Shown here piece after piece: positions 1 through 9,301 of a stretch of DNA of 64,000 nucleotides. Both the position numbers and the translations under genes were made by a program. Numbering within the stretch: the stretch's first letter is position 1; the number at the start of each line of letters is the position of its first letter. Under the pieces are notes generated by a model. The model had not been told where the DNA came from and made no database searches. It saw only the letters and a program-made list of their open reading frames with translations. Source of the DNA: Oceanimonas smirnovii ATCC BAA-899 (GTDB lineage Bacteria > Pseudomonadota > Gammaproteobacteria > Enterobacterales > Aeromonadaceae). Location of the stretch: NCBI RefSeq assembly GCF_000381965.1, contig NZ_KB908460.1:1-64000 (forward strand), read 5' to 3'.

Positions 1-10
1 CCCCTCCCAG

Positions 11-31
11 CCTCCCCCTTAAAGGGGGAGG
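11..31 (-). terminator. Possible terminator hairpin after fadJ
   Basis: A short inverted repeat, CCTCCCCC facing GGGGGAGG across a five-base loop, lies 19 bases beyond the fadJ stop. No T-run follows on the minus strand, so a classical intrinsic terminator is doubtful; it may be a 3' stabilising hairpin. Confidence 0.35.
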
Positions 32-49
32 AGTAATGAGTTGCTTCCC

Positions 50-2158
50 TCAGTAATAACTTTTCCCTGCTTTCGCCATGTCTCGCAGCGGTTCACAGGG
101 CCCGAAGCGTTCGCCGTATTTGCGCGCGTATTCTTCCATTTTGGCTACCATGTTGGCGATGCCCTGCTGATGCATATGATGGAAGGGGCCGCCGGTGAAG
201 GGCGGATAGCCAATGCCGAACACGGCACCGATGTCGCCGTCGCGGGGGCTGGCAATTACGCCATCAGCCAAGGCCAGGGCGGCTTCGTTGAGCATCAGCA
301 GGGTGCAGCGTTCGGCCATGTCCTGGGCGGGTAATTGCGCTTTGGGGGTAATGCCCAGCAGGCGATACATGTCCGGATCGGCGGGTTTGCCTTTTTTATT
401 AAAGGCGTAAAAACCGCGGCCGTTCTTTTTGCCATAACGCTTGGCTTCCAGCAGTTTGTTCAGGGCCGCCGGGGCCTTGAAGCGACTGCCCAGCTCCGCC
501 TCAAGCACGGGCGCAATTTTTACTGCCACGTCCAGACCCACTTCATCCAGCAGGGTAATGGGCCCTACCGGAAAGCCGTATTTCACCAAAGCGCGATCTA
601 TGGCTTCTATCGGCTCGCCTTCCAGCAGCAGGCGGGCGGCTTCATTAATGTAGGGAGCGAGAATGCGGTTAACATAAAAGCCGGCGCTGTCTTTTACCAC
701 TATGGGGGTTTTGCCCTGAGCCCGGGCCAGTTTCAGCGCCGTGGCCACGGTTTTCGGGCTGGTGCCGGCATGGGGAATAATTTCGGCCAGGGGCATTTTT
801 TCTACCGGGCTGAAATAATGCAGCCCCACCACACGGCTGGGATCGGCGGCCCCTTCGGCAATCTGATGAATGGGAATGGACGAGGTGTTGCTGGCAAATA
901 TGGTGTGGGCCGCGCCGTGCTGCTGCACCTGCCGCACCATGTCTCGTTTTATGGCCAGATCTTCAAATACCGCCTCCACCACCAGGTCGGCGCGCTCAAC
1001 ACCGCTGAAATCCAGGGTGCCGGAGAGCAGCGCCAGCTGGCGATTCATCTCGGGGCGGCGCAGGTGCTTTTTCTTTACTTTGGCGTTGAGCAGCCGGTGC
1101 GCGGTGGCCATGGCCTGATTAATGCCTTCGGCTTTTATGTCTTTAATGCGCACCGGCATACCCGCTCTGGTGGCGGTCACAAAGGCAATGCCGCCGCCCA
1201 TTAATCCACCGCCCAGCACGCCAATGCGATGCAGTGGCCCGGGCTCGGCCCCCTGATAGGTGGTTTCTTTTTTCATTTCGGTGGTGGCAAAAAACAGCCG
1301 GCGCAAGGAGGCCGACTCGGGCGTCATCACCAGCTCGCCAAAGGCGCTGGCTTCGGCCTGATAACCGGCTTCACTGCCCTGCTCAAGGCCGGTGCGCACC
1401 ACGTTCAGCAGGGTTTCCGGTGCCGGATAGTTACCCTGGGTTTTGCCGCGCAGCTTGCTCAGGGCCTGATCAAACACCAGTTTGCGGCCCAGCGGGTTGC
1501 CTTCCAGCGCTTTGGTTTTGAGATCCGTTTTGCGGGCACTGGCGGGCTTGCCCTGTTTCGCCATGGCCATGGCGGTATCCAGCAGAATGCTTTCGGGCAC
1601 GCAGTCGTGCACCAGACCGGCCCTGAGTGCCTGTTTGGGGCGCAGCTGCTTGCCGGTGAGCATCATATCGAGGGCTTTCATCAAGCCCACTTCCCGGGGC
1701 AGCCGCTGGGTGCCGCCGGAGCCGGGGATCAGCCCCAGCTGCACTTCCGGCAGGCCCAGACGAGTAATGTCAGCATCGCTGCACACCCGGCCATGGCAGG
1801 CCAGCGCCAGCTCCAGCCCTCCCCCTAAGCAGGGGCCGTGAATGGCGGCAATCAGCGGTAGCTCAAGCCGCTCCAGCTCGGTAAAGATCTCCTGGCCGGC
1901 GCGGGACAGCGCCGCCGCGGCCCCGGCGCTGATGCAGCCTTCCAGCATGCGCACATCGGCACCGGCCACAAAAGAGTCGGGTTTGCCCGAGCGCAGCACC
2001 AGCCCTTTAATGGCCGGGTTGTTGTGAATCTCGGCCAGCAGGGCACGCAGCTCGCCGGCAAAACTCTCGCGCAGTGTGTTCATGCGCTCACCGGGCACAT
2101 CCATGGTGATGATGCCAATGCCGTCTTCGGTGCGCAGGGTAAAGGTAGATTCAGTCAT
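50..2158 (-). CDS. fadJ: Fatty acid oxidation complex alpha subunit FadJ
   Basis: A 702-residue bifunctional enoyl-CoA hydratase and 3-hydroxyacyl-CoA dehydrogenase of beta-oxidation, working in complex with FadI. The N-terminal half is a crotonase domain with the oxyanion-hole stretch [12 protein letters not shown] and the loop [14 protein letters not shown]. The C-terminal half is the dehydrogenase, opening with the NAD-binding motif [11 protein letters not shown] and carrying ASNTSSIPI. The length fits E. coli FadJ (about 714). The ATG at 2158 is chosen because it overlaps the fadI stop by eight bases, giving translational coupling; an in-frame upstream extension adds only residues unlike the family. 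Co-transcribed with fadI, so presumably under the same FadR-like control. Confidence 0.95.
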   Translation of the reverse strand: MTESTFTLRTEDGIGIITMDVPGERMNTLRESFAGELRALLAEIHNNPAIKGLVLRSGKPDSFVAGADVRMLEGCISAGAAAALSRAGQEIFTELERLELPLIAAIHGPCLGGGLELALACHGRVCSDADITRLGLPEVQLGLIPGSGGTQRLPREVGLMKALDMMLTGKQLRPKQALRAGLVHDCVPESILLDTAMAMAKQGKPASARKTDLKTKALEGNPLGRKLVFDQALSKLRGKTQGNYPAPETLLNVVRTGLEQGSEAGYQAEASAFGELVMTPESASLRRLFFATTEMKKETTYQGAEPGPLHRIGVLGGGLMGGGIAFVTATRAGMPVRIKDIKAEGINQAMATAHRLLNAKVKKKHLRRPEMNRQLALLSGTLDFSGVERADLVVEAVFEDLAIKRDMVRQVQQHGAAHTIFASNTSSIPIHQIAEGAADPSRVVGLHYFSPVEKMPLAEIIPHAGTSPKTVATALKLARAQGKTPIVVKDSAGFYVNRILAPYINEAARLLLEGEPIEAIDRALVKYGFPVGPITLLDEVGLDVAVKIAPVLEAELGSRFKAPAALNKLLEAKRYGKKNGRGFYAFNKKGKPADPDMYRLLGITPKAQLPAQDMAERCTLLMLNEAALALADGVIASPRDGDIGAVFGIGYPPFTGGPFHHMHQQGIANMVAKMEEYARKYGERFGPCEPLRDMAKAGKSYY

Positions 2159-3467
2159 TGGCTGCCTCCAGTACCATGGCCACGCCCAGGCCGCCGGCGG
2201 CACAGGCAGTGGCAAGGGCCAGACCGCCGCCGCGGCGGTTCAGCTCGTTCAGGGTTTGAGTGATCATGCGTGCGCCGGTGGCGGCAAACGGATGGCCATA
2301 GGCCAGCGAGCCGCCCAGCACGTTGAATTTGTCCATGTCGATGGTGCCGATGGCATTGCCCTGCCCCAGCTCGTTTTCGGCAAAGGTGCGGCTTTCAAAG
2401 CACTGAATATTGGCCAGGGTCTGGGCGGCAAAGGCCTCGTGCATGTCTATCAGGCTCATGTCGGCCAGGCTGCAGCCCGCCTGCGCCAGCGCTTTGGGCG
2501 TGGCGTAGCTGGGCCCCAGCAGCATATTGTGGCGCACATCAATGGCGGCATAGGCATGGCTGCGCAAATAGCCCAAGGGTTTCAGCCCCAGCGCCCTGGC
2601 ACGGCTTTCGGTCATCATCAGCACGGCGGCGGCACCGTCGGTCAGCGCCGTGCTGTTGCCGGCGGTGACGGTGCCATGGCGCTTGTCAAAGGCGGGCTTA
2701 AGCCGCTCATAATTGCTTAATTGTGAATCGGCACGCAGGGTGTTGTCTTGCGCAAAGGGCGCTTTAAAGGGCGGCACATAAGCCGTCATCACTTCATCGC
2801 TAAGCCAGCCCTGCTGCCAGGCATGAGCGGCCAGCGTATGGGAACGATGGGCAAATTCGTCTTGCGCCCGGCGGGAAATGCCGTGGCTTTTGGCCATTTG
2901 CTCGGCGGTCTGGCCCATGGTGAGGCCGGTGGAATATTCGGCAATGGCCGGCGGCACCAGGGCCAGGTCTGTTAACTTAAGCCGGCGCAAAATGGCCAGT
3001 TTTTTGCTCAGGGTTTTGGCTTTGCTCAGCTCCAGCAGCGCCGCCGCCAGCCGGCGCGACACGCCAATGGGCAGCACCGAAGACGAATCGGCCCCGCCGG
3101 CAATGCCCACTTCCACCCTGCCCGCCTGCATGGCCTCGGCCAGGCTCGACACTGCCTGAAAACTGGTGGCACAGGCGCGGGTCACGCTGTAGGCGTCTGT
3201 GCTTACCGGCAATTCGGTGCCCAGCACTATTTCACGGGCAATGTTGGGGGCGCTGGGCATCTGAATGACCTGACCAAACACCAGCTGCTCTATGTCACTG
3301 GCGTTTACCGGTGCCCGGGCCAGCAGCTCGGCCACCAGCATGCGGCCCAGATCGAGGGCGGCCATGTCTTTAAATACGCTGGCCTGACGGGCAAAGGGGG
3401 TGCGCAACCCCGACACAAAGGCAATGCGATCACCCTTGTGAGTAACAAGTGGAATGGTAGACGACAT
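2151..3467 (-). CDS. fadI: Acetyl-CoA acyltransferase FadI
   Basis: 3-ketoacyl-CoA thiolase of 438 residues, the beta subunit that completes each beta-oxidation turn by releasing acetyl-CoA. The nucleophilic cysteine is in TRACATSFQ (about residue 99), and the C-terminal thiolase signature CAAGGLG is present. Length matches E. coli FadI (436). The ATG at 3467 is preceded by AAGGAG at good spacing. It is the first gene of the fadI-fadJ operon, divergent from the sigma factor gene, with a palindrome resembling a FadR operator just upstream. Confidence 0.95.
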   Translation of the reverse strand: MSSTIPLVTHKGDRIAFVSGLRTPFARQASVFKDMAALDLGRMLVAELLARAPVNASDIEQLVFGQVIQMPSAPNIAREIVLGTELPVSTDAYSVTRACATSFQAVSSLAEAMQAGRVEVGIAGGADSSSVLPIGVSRRLAAALLELSKAKTLSKKLAILRRLKLTDLALVPPAIAEYSTGLTMGQTAEQMAKSHGISRRAQDEFAHRSHTLAAHAWQQGWLSDEVMTAYVPPFKAPFAQDNTLRADSQLSNYERLKPAFDKRHGTVTAGNSTALTDGAAAVLMMTESRARALGLKPLGYLRSHAYAAIDVRHNMLLGPSYATPKALAQAGCSLADMSLIDMHEAFAAQTLANIQCFESRTFAENELGQGNAIGTIDMDKFNVLGGSLAYGHPFAATGARMITQTLNELNRRGGGLALATACAAGGLGVAMVLEAAND

Positions 3468-3489
3468 GAACGCTCCTTGTTATGGCAAG

Positions 3490-3500
3490 AGGTCTGACCT
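3490..3500. promoter_or_regulatory. Candidate FadR operator before fadI
   Basis: The perfect 11-base palindrome AGGTCTGACCT contains GGTCNGACC, the core of the FadR consensus. It begins 23 bases upstream of the fadI start codon, a position suited to repression of fadIJ in the absence of long-chain acyl-CoA. The assignment rests on motif match and context only. Confidence 0.6.
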
Positions 3501-3666
3501 GCCTGAATAGTAGCAATGGCAAAAAGGGTTTCAAACAGGTAAATAACAAGAGTCGCAGTGTGGGGCAACTGTGGTTAGACTGATTAACATGTGCCCACTT
3601 GGTGAAAAAATGATGATTTCCGTATTTAAGCGAAAGCAACAGGGGCAGCACTCGGTCTCTAAGAGC

Positions 3667-4182
3667 ATGATGATGAAACAAAAGCGTTACGAGGCGTTGG
3701 TGTATGCCCTGCATGGCGATTTGTTCCGCTATGCGTTCTGGCTGTGCCACGACCGACAGATAGCCGAAGACCTGGTACAGGAGACGTTTTTGCGTGCCTG
3801 GAAGGCCCTCGACAGCCTCAAGGAAGAGAAAGCCGCCAAAGCCTGGCTCATCACCATTTTGCGCCGGGAAAATGCCCGCCGGTTTGAACGCAAGCAGTTC
3901 GATCTGGTCGACATTGAAACCACGGCCGTGCCCGATCGCAAAACCCCGGGCATGGAGCAGAAAATGGAAAATGAGTGGCTGCGACGGCATATTGCCGACC
4001 TTGCCCCTGAATATCGCGAGCCACTGTTACTGCAGGTAATTGGTGGTTTTAGTGGAGAAGAAATTGCCGGAATACTGGATTTGAACAAGAACACCGTAAT
4101 GACCCGCCTCTTTCGGGCCAGAAATCAGCTGAAAGAGGCCATGGAGCAAGACACTACACCAAGAGGTCGCAGTAATGGATGA
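3667..4182 (+). CDS. ECF-type RNA polymerase sigma factor
   Basis: A sigma-70 family factor with only regions 2 and 4, about 171 residues from the ATG at 3667. Region 2 contains IAEDLVQETFLRAWKAL, the core-binding and -10-recognition helix. Region 4 contains a typical helix-turn-helix (FSGEEIAGILDLNKNTVMTR). Longer in-frame starts exist at 3571, 3610 and 3613, but the added residues are not family-like; no strong ribosome binding site decides the start. It overlaps the DUF3379 gene by eight bases, the arrangement expected of a sigma factor with its membrane regulator. The regulon is unknown; the conserved neighbours fadIJ, putP and fadL are candidates. Confidence 0.88.
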   Translation: MMMKQKRYEALVYALHGDLFRYAFWLCHDRQIAEDLVQETFLRAWKALDSLKEEKAAKAWLITILRRENARRFERKQFDLVDIETTAVPDRKTPGMEQKMENEWLRRHIADLAPEYREPLLLQVIGGFSGEEIAGILDLNKNTVMTRLFRARNQLKEAMEQDTTPRGRSNG

Positions 4183-4900
4183 TCTGGAATTCCGTCGCCG
4201 GGCTTATGCGGATCCTGATGATAAAAGTCCCGAATTTTTAGCCGCATCTGCCAGCAGCAAGAGTAACCGTCAGTTTCTGGAAGACATGAAGGCGTTTAAC
4301 CGCAAGCTGAGCTTTGCCCTGGAAGAGCCGGTGCCCCATGCCCTGCCCGATAAACTGATGCTGTCTCATTTGCTGCGACAGCCCGATCGTGAGCAGTCAC
4401 GCTGGCGGTATCTGGCGGTGGCGGCGTCGGTGGCCTTTGCCCTGGGCTTTGCCACCCGCTTTGTGACCTTTTCCCCCCAGGCCGTGGCCGAGCCGCCGGC
4501 AGTTGGCGAGGTGGCGGTTACTCATGTGCTGCGGGAAATGCCTTTTACCCATTACATTGATGAAGAAGTGACCCTTGAAACCGTGAACGCCAAGCTGCGC
4601 CCTTACGGCACCCGGCTGCAGGATTTGAGCGGCCTGGGCAAGGTGTATTATGCCAACCACTGCATGTTTGCCGGTGGTCCGGCGGCACATCTGGTGGTGC
4701 AGGGCGAGCACGACAGGGTGCATGTGTTTCTGGTGCCCATGGAGCGGGCTTTGCAGCTGCAGGAACGGTTCAGCAAAGACAACCTGCACGGCGAGGTGCT
4801 GCCCATGAGCTATAACCGCCTGGTGGTGGTAAGCGATCGCAACGAAGACGTCAGCCGCGTTGCCGAGCGGGTAAAGGCATCTTTGGAGAAAGCGATCTAA
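4175..4900 (+). CDS. DUF3379 membrane protein, putative anti-sigma factor
   Basis: A 241-residue protein of the DUF3379 family. It has a charged cytoplasmic N-terminus of about 70 residues, one membrane segment (YLAVAASVAFALGFATRF, about residues 75-93) and a C-terminal domain of about 145 residues expected in the periplasm. This layout matches membrane anti-sigma factors, and the start codon lies inside the end of the sigma gene, so the two are translationally coupled. No ZAS-type HxxxCxxC zinc motif is visible in the N-terminus. The anti-sigma role is inferred from topology and context. Confidence 0.8.
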   Translation: MDDLEFRRRAYADPDDKSPEFLAASASSKSNRQFLEDMKAFNRKLSFALEEPVPHALPDKLMLSHLLRQPDREQSRWRYLAVAASVAFALGFATRFVTFSPQAVAEPPAVGEVAVTHVLREMPFTHYIDEEVTLETVNAKLRPYGTRLQDLSGLGKVYYANHCMFAGGPAAHLVVQGEHDRVHVFLVPMERALQLQERFSKDNLHGEVLPMSYNRLVVVSDRNEDVSRVAERVKASLEKAI

Positions 4901-5021
4901 TTTTCGTCCGCGTTCCCGTTCGGCACCATCTATTATAAGAGTTGTATGCTCTTTTGGTGTAACATTCAGCCCGTGATAACACGGAAGCCATTAATGCTGT
5001 TTGCAACAACGGGAACGCGCT

Positions 5022-6485
5022 ATGACCATTGAACTCCCTATTTTAATTACCTTTGTCGGCTATCTGGTGCTGACCATGCTGATTGGGGTGGTAGCTTATA
5101 AAGCAACCAGCTCGCTCAGTGATTATATTCTGGGCGGCCGCCGCCTCGGGCCCGGTGTGGCGGCACTGAGTGTGGGTGCCTCCGACATGAGCGGCTGGTT
5201 GCTGCTGGGCCTGCCCGGTGCGGTTTATCTTTATGGTATTAATCAGGCCTGGATTGGCATTGGCCTGGTGCTGGGTGCCTGGCTTAACTGGCTGTTTGTG
5301 GCCAAGCGGCTGCGGGTGTATACCGAGCAGGCCAACGACTCCCTTACCCTGCCCGACTTTCTGGAAAACCGCCTGGATGACAAAAGTGGTCTTATTCGCG
5401 TGATTTCGGCGCTGACCATTCTGGTGTTTTTTGTGTTTTACACCTCCTCCGGGCTGGTGGGCGGTGCCATTCTGTTTGAGAAAGTATTTGGCCTGCCCTA
5501 TCTCAGCGCCCTTCTTATCGGCGGTGCCGTGATTGTGGCCTATACCTTTATGGGTGGTTTTCTGGCGGTGTCCTGGACGGACTTTTTTCAGGGCATTCTG
5601 ATGCTGCTGGCGCTGATCGTCATGCCCTGGGCGGTGATGAACGAACTGGGCGGCATGGAGCAAACCATGACGTCACTTGATGCCCTGGACAACAACAAAC
5701 TGAACCTGTTTCACGACTTTTCATTGCTGAGCGGTCTGAGTTTGCTGGCATGGGGCCTGGGTTATTTTGGCCAGCCGCACATTCTGGCCCGCTTTATGGC
5801 CATTGACTCGCCCGCCTCGGTGCCGCTGTCGCGGCGCATTGCCATGAGCTGGATGATTCTGTCTTTGATTGGTGCCCTGGGTGTGGGGTTGTCTGGCGCT
5901 GTGTATTTTGCCGATGCCCCGCTGGAAAACTCAGAAACCGTGTTTCTGGCGCTGGCCAATGCGGTGTTTAACCCCTGGGTGGCCGGCTTTTTGATTGCCG
6001 CCATTATGTCGGCCATTATGAGCACCATCGACTCTCAGCTGCTGGTGTGCTCTTCTGCGCTGACGGAAGACTTTTACAAGCGCTGGCTGCGCCCCAAGGC
6101 CAGTGATAATGAACTGGTGTGGGTTGGCCGGTTTGCGGTGCTGGCGGTAGCGGTGCTGGCGCTGGTGATTGCCACCGACCGGGAAGCCTCGGTGCTGGAG
6201 CTGGTCAGTTACGCCTGGGCCGGCTTTGGTGCCGCCTTCGGCCCTGTGATGATTTTGTCGGTGTTCTGGTCTCGCCTTACCCGTAACGGTGCCCTGGCCG
6301 GCATTGTGCTGGGTGCCCTGACCGTTATCGGCTGGAAACAGCTGGAAGGCGGTCTGTTTGATCTCTATGAAATTGTGCCCGGCTTTGTTGTTTGCTGGCT
6401 GGCGTGCTGGCTGGTAAGCCGCTACGACAAGGAGCCGTCCAAAGCCGTTGTGCTGGGTTTCCGGCGTATGGAGTCGGAGCTGTAA
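5022..6485 (+). CDS. putP: Sodium/proline symporter PutP
   Basis: A 487-residue member of the solute:sodium symporter family that imports proline with sodium. Family features include the early segment VAALSVGASDMSGWLLLG, many hydrophobic helices, and the later stretch SAIMSTIDSQLLVCSSAL, which corresponds to the sodium-binding helix region. Length is close to E. coli PutP (502). The ATG at 5022 follows GGGAA; a TTG 21 bases upstream would add seven non-conserved residues. It stands alone between the DUF3379 gene and fadL, with its own terminator. No putA is nearby. Confidence 0.92.
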   Translation: MTIELPILITFVGYLVLTMLIGVVAYKATSSLSDYILGGRRLGPGVAALSVGASDMSGWLLLGLPGAVYLYGINQAWIGIGLVLGAWLNWLFVAKRLRVYTEQANDSLTLPDFLENRLDDKSGLIRVISALTILVFFVFYTSSGLVGGAILFEKVFGLPYLSALLIGGAVIVAYTFMGGFLAVSWTDFFQGILMLLALIVMPWAVMNELGGMEQTMTSLDALDNNKLNLFHDFSLLSGLSLLAWGLGYFGQPHILARFMAIDSPASVPLSRRIAMSWMILSLIGALGVGLSGAVYFADAPLENSETVFLALANAVFNPWVAGFLIAAIMSAIMSTIDSQLLVCSSALTEDFYKRWLRPKASDNELVWVGRFAVLAVAVLALVIATDREASVLELVSYAWAGFGAAFGPVMILSVFWSRLTRNGALAGIVLGALTVIGWKQLEGGLFDLYEIVPGFVVCWLACWLVSRYDKEPSKAVVLGFRRMESEL

Positions 6486-6512
6486 GCCAGTTTACAGTTT
6501 GATTTTTCTCAC

Positions 6513-6540
6513 AAAAGAGGCCGTTCGGCCTCTTTTTTTT
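6513..6540 (+). terminator. Intrinsic terminator after putP
   Basis: The stem AGAGGCCG/CGGCCTCT with a two-base loop is followed by a run of eight T residues, 28 bases beyond the putP stop. Confidence 0.9.
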
Positions 6541-6658
6541 AAACGCTTGTTTTACTTTTTTGTGACTTCTTTCTAATCTGCTTTAAACAGGTGTTTTATT
6601 ACCGGCCGCGTTCTGTTGTCGCCGCCTCTTTGTTCACCCAGGAAAGTGAGATGACTCT

Positions 6659-7951
6659 ATGCGCAAAAAGACATTAACTTTGTCGGTGCTGGCAGCCGCC
6701 GTGACCATGGCCACCGGACAGGCTCAGGCTGCGGCGTTTCAGCTGGCGGAGCAAAGCACCACAGGATTGGGCCGGGCTTATGCCGGTGAAGGTGCCGCCG
6801 CCGAAAACGCGTCTGTGCTGGGGCGTAATCCGGCAGCCATGACGCTGTTTGACCGCTCGTCGCTGTCGGCAGGTGCGGTTTATGTGAATCCGGAAGTGGA
6901 TGTGGAAGGCAAGCCTACCGCAGGTCAGGCCGCTGCCGCCGGCATTGCCGGCCTGCCGACTCAGTCAAATGATATTGCCGATGATGCGGTGGTGCCGTTT
7001 TTCTATTATGTGCAGCCCATTAATGAGCAATGGGCTGCGGGCCTGGGCATTTTTACCAACTATGGTCTGTCTACCACCTATCAGGATGATCACTACGCCG
7101 GGCCGGTGGCGGGTAAAACCTCGCTGACCACCATAAATGTTAACCCCAGCATTGCCTACCGAGTGAACCCTCATCTGTCGCTGGGAGGCGGTTTTAATGC
7201 GGTGTATGCGGATGCGGAGCTGATCCGGCATTCAGGAGTGGCGGCAGTGGCAAACCCGGGCCTAGGCTTGCAGCCTACCTCAGAGTTTGTGCGTTTAGCC
7301 GGTGACGACTGGGGCTATGGCTGGAATATCGGCATGCTGCTGGAAGCGGATGAGTATAACCGCTGGGCCCTGACCTACCGCTCTGAAGTGGATTTAACCC
7401 TGGAAGGTGATTATGCCAGTGCCAAACCCTCTGTTGTACCCGGCCTCCCGGTGGGTACTAATGGCCAGACGGTGCCCGGCAAGCTGGATTTAACCCTGCC
7501 CGCCATTGCCGAGCTGTCGGGCTTTCATCAGGTGGATCCGGCCTGGGCGGTGCATTACGGCATTATGTGGACTCAGTGGAGCAGCTTTGAGGAGCTGCGG
7601 GCGCTGGGCAGTAATAATGGCACTTTGTTCCAGAAAGACGAGAAATTTGATAACAGCTGGCGGGTCAGTGCGGGGCTTACCCATCAGCTGAATGATCAGT
7701 GGACCCTGCGCGGCGGCCTGGCGTACGATCAGTCACCGGTGCCGGAAGCCACCCGCAGCATTTCCATTCCCGATGTTGACCGCACCTGGTACACCCTGGG
7801 GGCCACTTATGCCGTGAGCCAGAACCTGAGTGTGGATGCCGCCTTTGCCTTTCTGGATGGCGGCAAGGTGGATGTGGTGGAAGACGGCTTTGCTTTTACC
7901 TCCGGCGGTGATGCCTACCTGATGGGCCTGCAAATGAACTACCAGTTTTAA
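6659..7951 (+). CDS. fadL: Long-chain fatty acid outer membrane transporter FadL
   Basis: A 430-residue outer membrane beta-barrel of the FadL/OmpP1 family that admits long-chain fatty acids. The signal peptide (MRKKTLTLSVLAAAVTMATG, cleavage near AQA/A at residue 25) is followed by the family hallmark AAFQLAEQSTTGLGRAYAGE and the NPA motif (LGRNPAAMTLF). The protein ends in a terminal aromatic residue (MNYQF), as barrels do. It supplies substrate to FadI/FadJ encoded nearby. Upstream lies a 173-base gap with AT-rich promoter-like sequence but no convincing FadR site. Confidence 0.92.
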   Translation: MRKKTLTLSVLAAAVTMATGQAQAAAFQLAEQSTTGLGRAYAGEGAAAENASVLGRNPAAMTLFDRSSLSAGAVYVNPEVDVEGKPTAGQAAAAGIAGLPTQSNDIADDAVVPFFYYVQPINEQWAAGLGIFTNYGLSTTYQDDHYAGPVAGKTSLTTINVNPSIAYRVNPHLSLGGGFNAVYADAELIRHSGVAAVANPGLGLQPTSEFVRLAGDDWGYGWNIGMLLEADEYNRWALTYRSEVDLTLEGDYASAKPSVVPGLPVGTNGQTVPGKLDLTLPAIAELSGFHQVDPAWAVHYGIMWTQWSSFEELRALGSNNGTLFQKDEKFDNSWRVSAGLTHQLNDQWTLRGGLAYDQSPVPEATRSISIPDVDRTWYTLGATYAVSQNLSVDAAFAFLDGGKVDVVEDGFAFTSGGDAYLMGLQMNYQF

Positions 7952-7977
7952 TCTTCATTACGCCCGCATTTATAATC

Positions 7978-8002
7978 AAAGCGCCTTCGGGCGCTTTTGT
8001 TT
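7978..8002 (+). terminator. Intrinsic terminator after fadL
   Basis: The stem AAAGCGCC/GGCGCTTT with a TTCG tetraloop is followed by a T-rich tract, 27 bases after the fadL stop. Confidence 0.88.
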
Positions 8003-8074
8003 TTGTGCTGAAGGTTTGTTTCACTGTGGTCGATTACGGTATATTACCGGATTATTTTTCATATTGGTTGTTTC

Positions 8075-9298
8075 ATGAACGCATACAGTTTCGTCGCACG
8101 CCAGGCCATTCTGGATGTGAATGGCAATCCGCTGGGCTATGAGCTGTTGTTTCGTCTTGGTCTGGAAAACCGGTTTCCTGATATCAGCTCTGAGCAGGCT
8201 ACCCGGCGGCTGATTGCCGAGCAGTTTTTAAGTGAGAAAATTGACGACCTGGTGGGCTCTGCCATGTGCTTTGTTAATTTTCCTGACTCTCTGCTGGCAG
8301 AAGGGCTGACGATAGGGCAGAAACATCAGAATATGGTGATTGAAATTCTGGAAGATGCCCGCCCCACTCCCGAACTGCTGGAACAAGTAAAACAACTTCG
8401 CCGGGCCGGCATTAAGGTGGCGCTGGATGATCATGTGCCCGGACATGGCTGGAGTTCGTTTTTTCCTTATGTGAACTTTATCAAGCTAGATTTGCGTCAG
8501 TTACCATTGGCTGACTGCCGGCGCATTATTGAACAGGCCAGCGATTATCCTGAGCTGCGCTTTATTGCAGAAAAAGTAGAAACATTAGACGAATTTGAGT
8601 CTGCCCGTGCTGTCGGCTTTGAGTATTTTCAGGGATATTATTTTCAGCAGCCACAGGTGATTAAACGCCGGCTGCTGACCACGGATGAAATCACTGCCTT
8701 TGAACTGCTGAAAGCCGTCAGTGAGCCACAGATTGATTATGACAAACTGACAGCGCTGTTCAGCCGGGATCTGCCACTGACTTATAATGTATTGCGCTAT
8801 GTCAACAGCCTGCATATGGGCTATAAACGCCAGAGCATAGAAAATTTACGTTATGCGCTGGTGTATCTGGGTCAGGAGCAGCTGAAACGGTTTACCGCCA
8901 TGGTGATGACAGCCTATATCAGCAAAAATAAAAACCGTGAATTATATCGTTTGTCCATTATTCGGGCCCGCTGGTGTGAGTTGCTGGCTGGCCTGATGAA
9001 CCCTGCACTCGCCCATGATGCCTTTATCTGCGGTTTGTTTTCACTGCTGGATGTGCTGCTTGAGCGTCCGGTAGCCGATATATTGCCTCAGCTGCCTATT
9101 TCTGATGAGGCAAAACAGGCGCTGGAACATGGCAAGGGGGAGCTGGGCTTTTTACTGGGTCTTATTCAGGATCATGAAAGAGCCAACTGGACTAATCTGC
9201 AAAAACGGCTCGACTTTATTGGTCTGCAGCCGGATGTCAATGCCCGCTATTATGAAGAGGCCATCAGCTGGAGTAACCAGCTGGAGGCCTCCCGCTGA
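8075..9298 (+). CDS. EAL and HDOD domain signalling protein
   Basis: A 407-residue protein of the YuxH-like class: an N-terminal EAL domain (about 1-200) and a C-terminal HDOD domain (about 210-400), with no membrane segment. The EAL motif reads YELLFR, and loop 6 is DDHVPG rather than DDFGTG. Even so, the positions usually binding metal and substrate appear filled: E23, N68, E90, D118-D119, K137, E166 and Q186. Catalysis on cyclic di-GMP is therefore possible but not assured; many relatives are thought only to bind or to signal through HDOD. Monocistronic, downstream of the fadL terminator and convergent with the NhaC-family gene, whose stop is four bases away. Confidence 0.85.
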   Translation: MNAYSFVARQAILDVNGNPLGYELLFRLGLENRFPDISSEQATRRLIAEQFLSEKIDDLVGSAMCFVNFPDSLLAEGLTIGQKHQNMVIEILEDARPTPELLEQVKQLRRAGIKVALDDHVPGHGWSSFFPYVNFIKLDLRQLPLADCRRIIEQASDYPELRFIAEKVETLDEFESARAVGFEYFQGYYFQQPQVIKRRLLTTDEITAFELLKAVSEPQIDYDKLTALFSRDLPLTYNVLRYVNSLHMGYKRQSIENLRYALVYLGQEQLKRFTAMVMTAYISKNKNRELYRLSIIRARWCELLAGLMNPALAHDAFICGLFSLLDVLLERPVADILPQLPISDEAKQALEHGKGELGFLLGLIQDHERANWTNLQKRLDFIGLQPDVNARYYEEAISWSNQLEASR

Positions 9299-9301
9299 GC
9301 G

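Noticed and set aside
335..1204. A 289-codon open frame antisense to fadJ
   Set aside because: Low-complexity His/Gly-rich translation typical of the complementary strand of a GC-rich gene.
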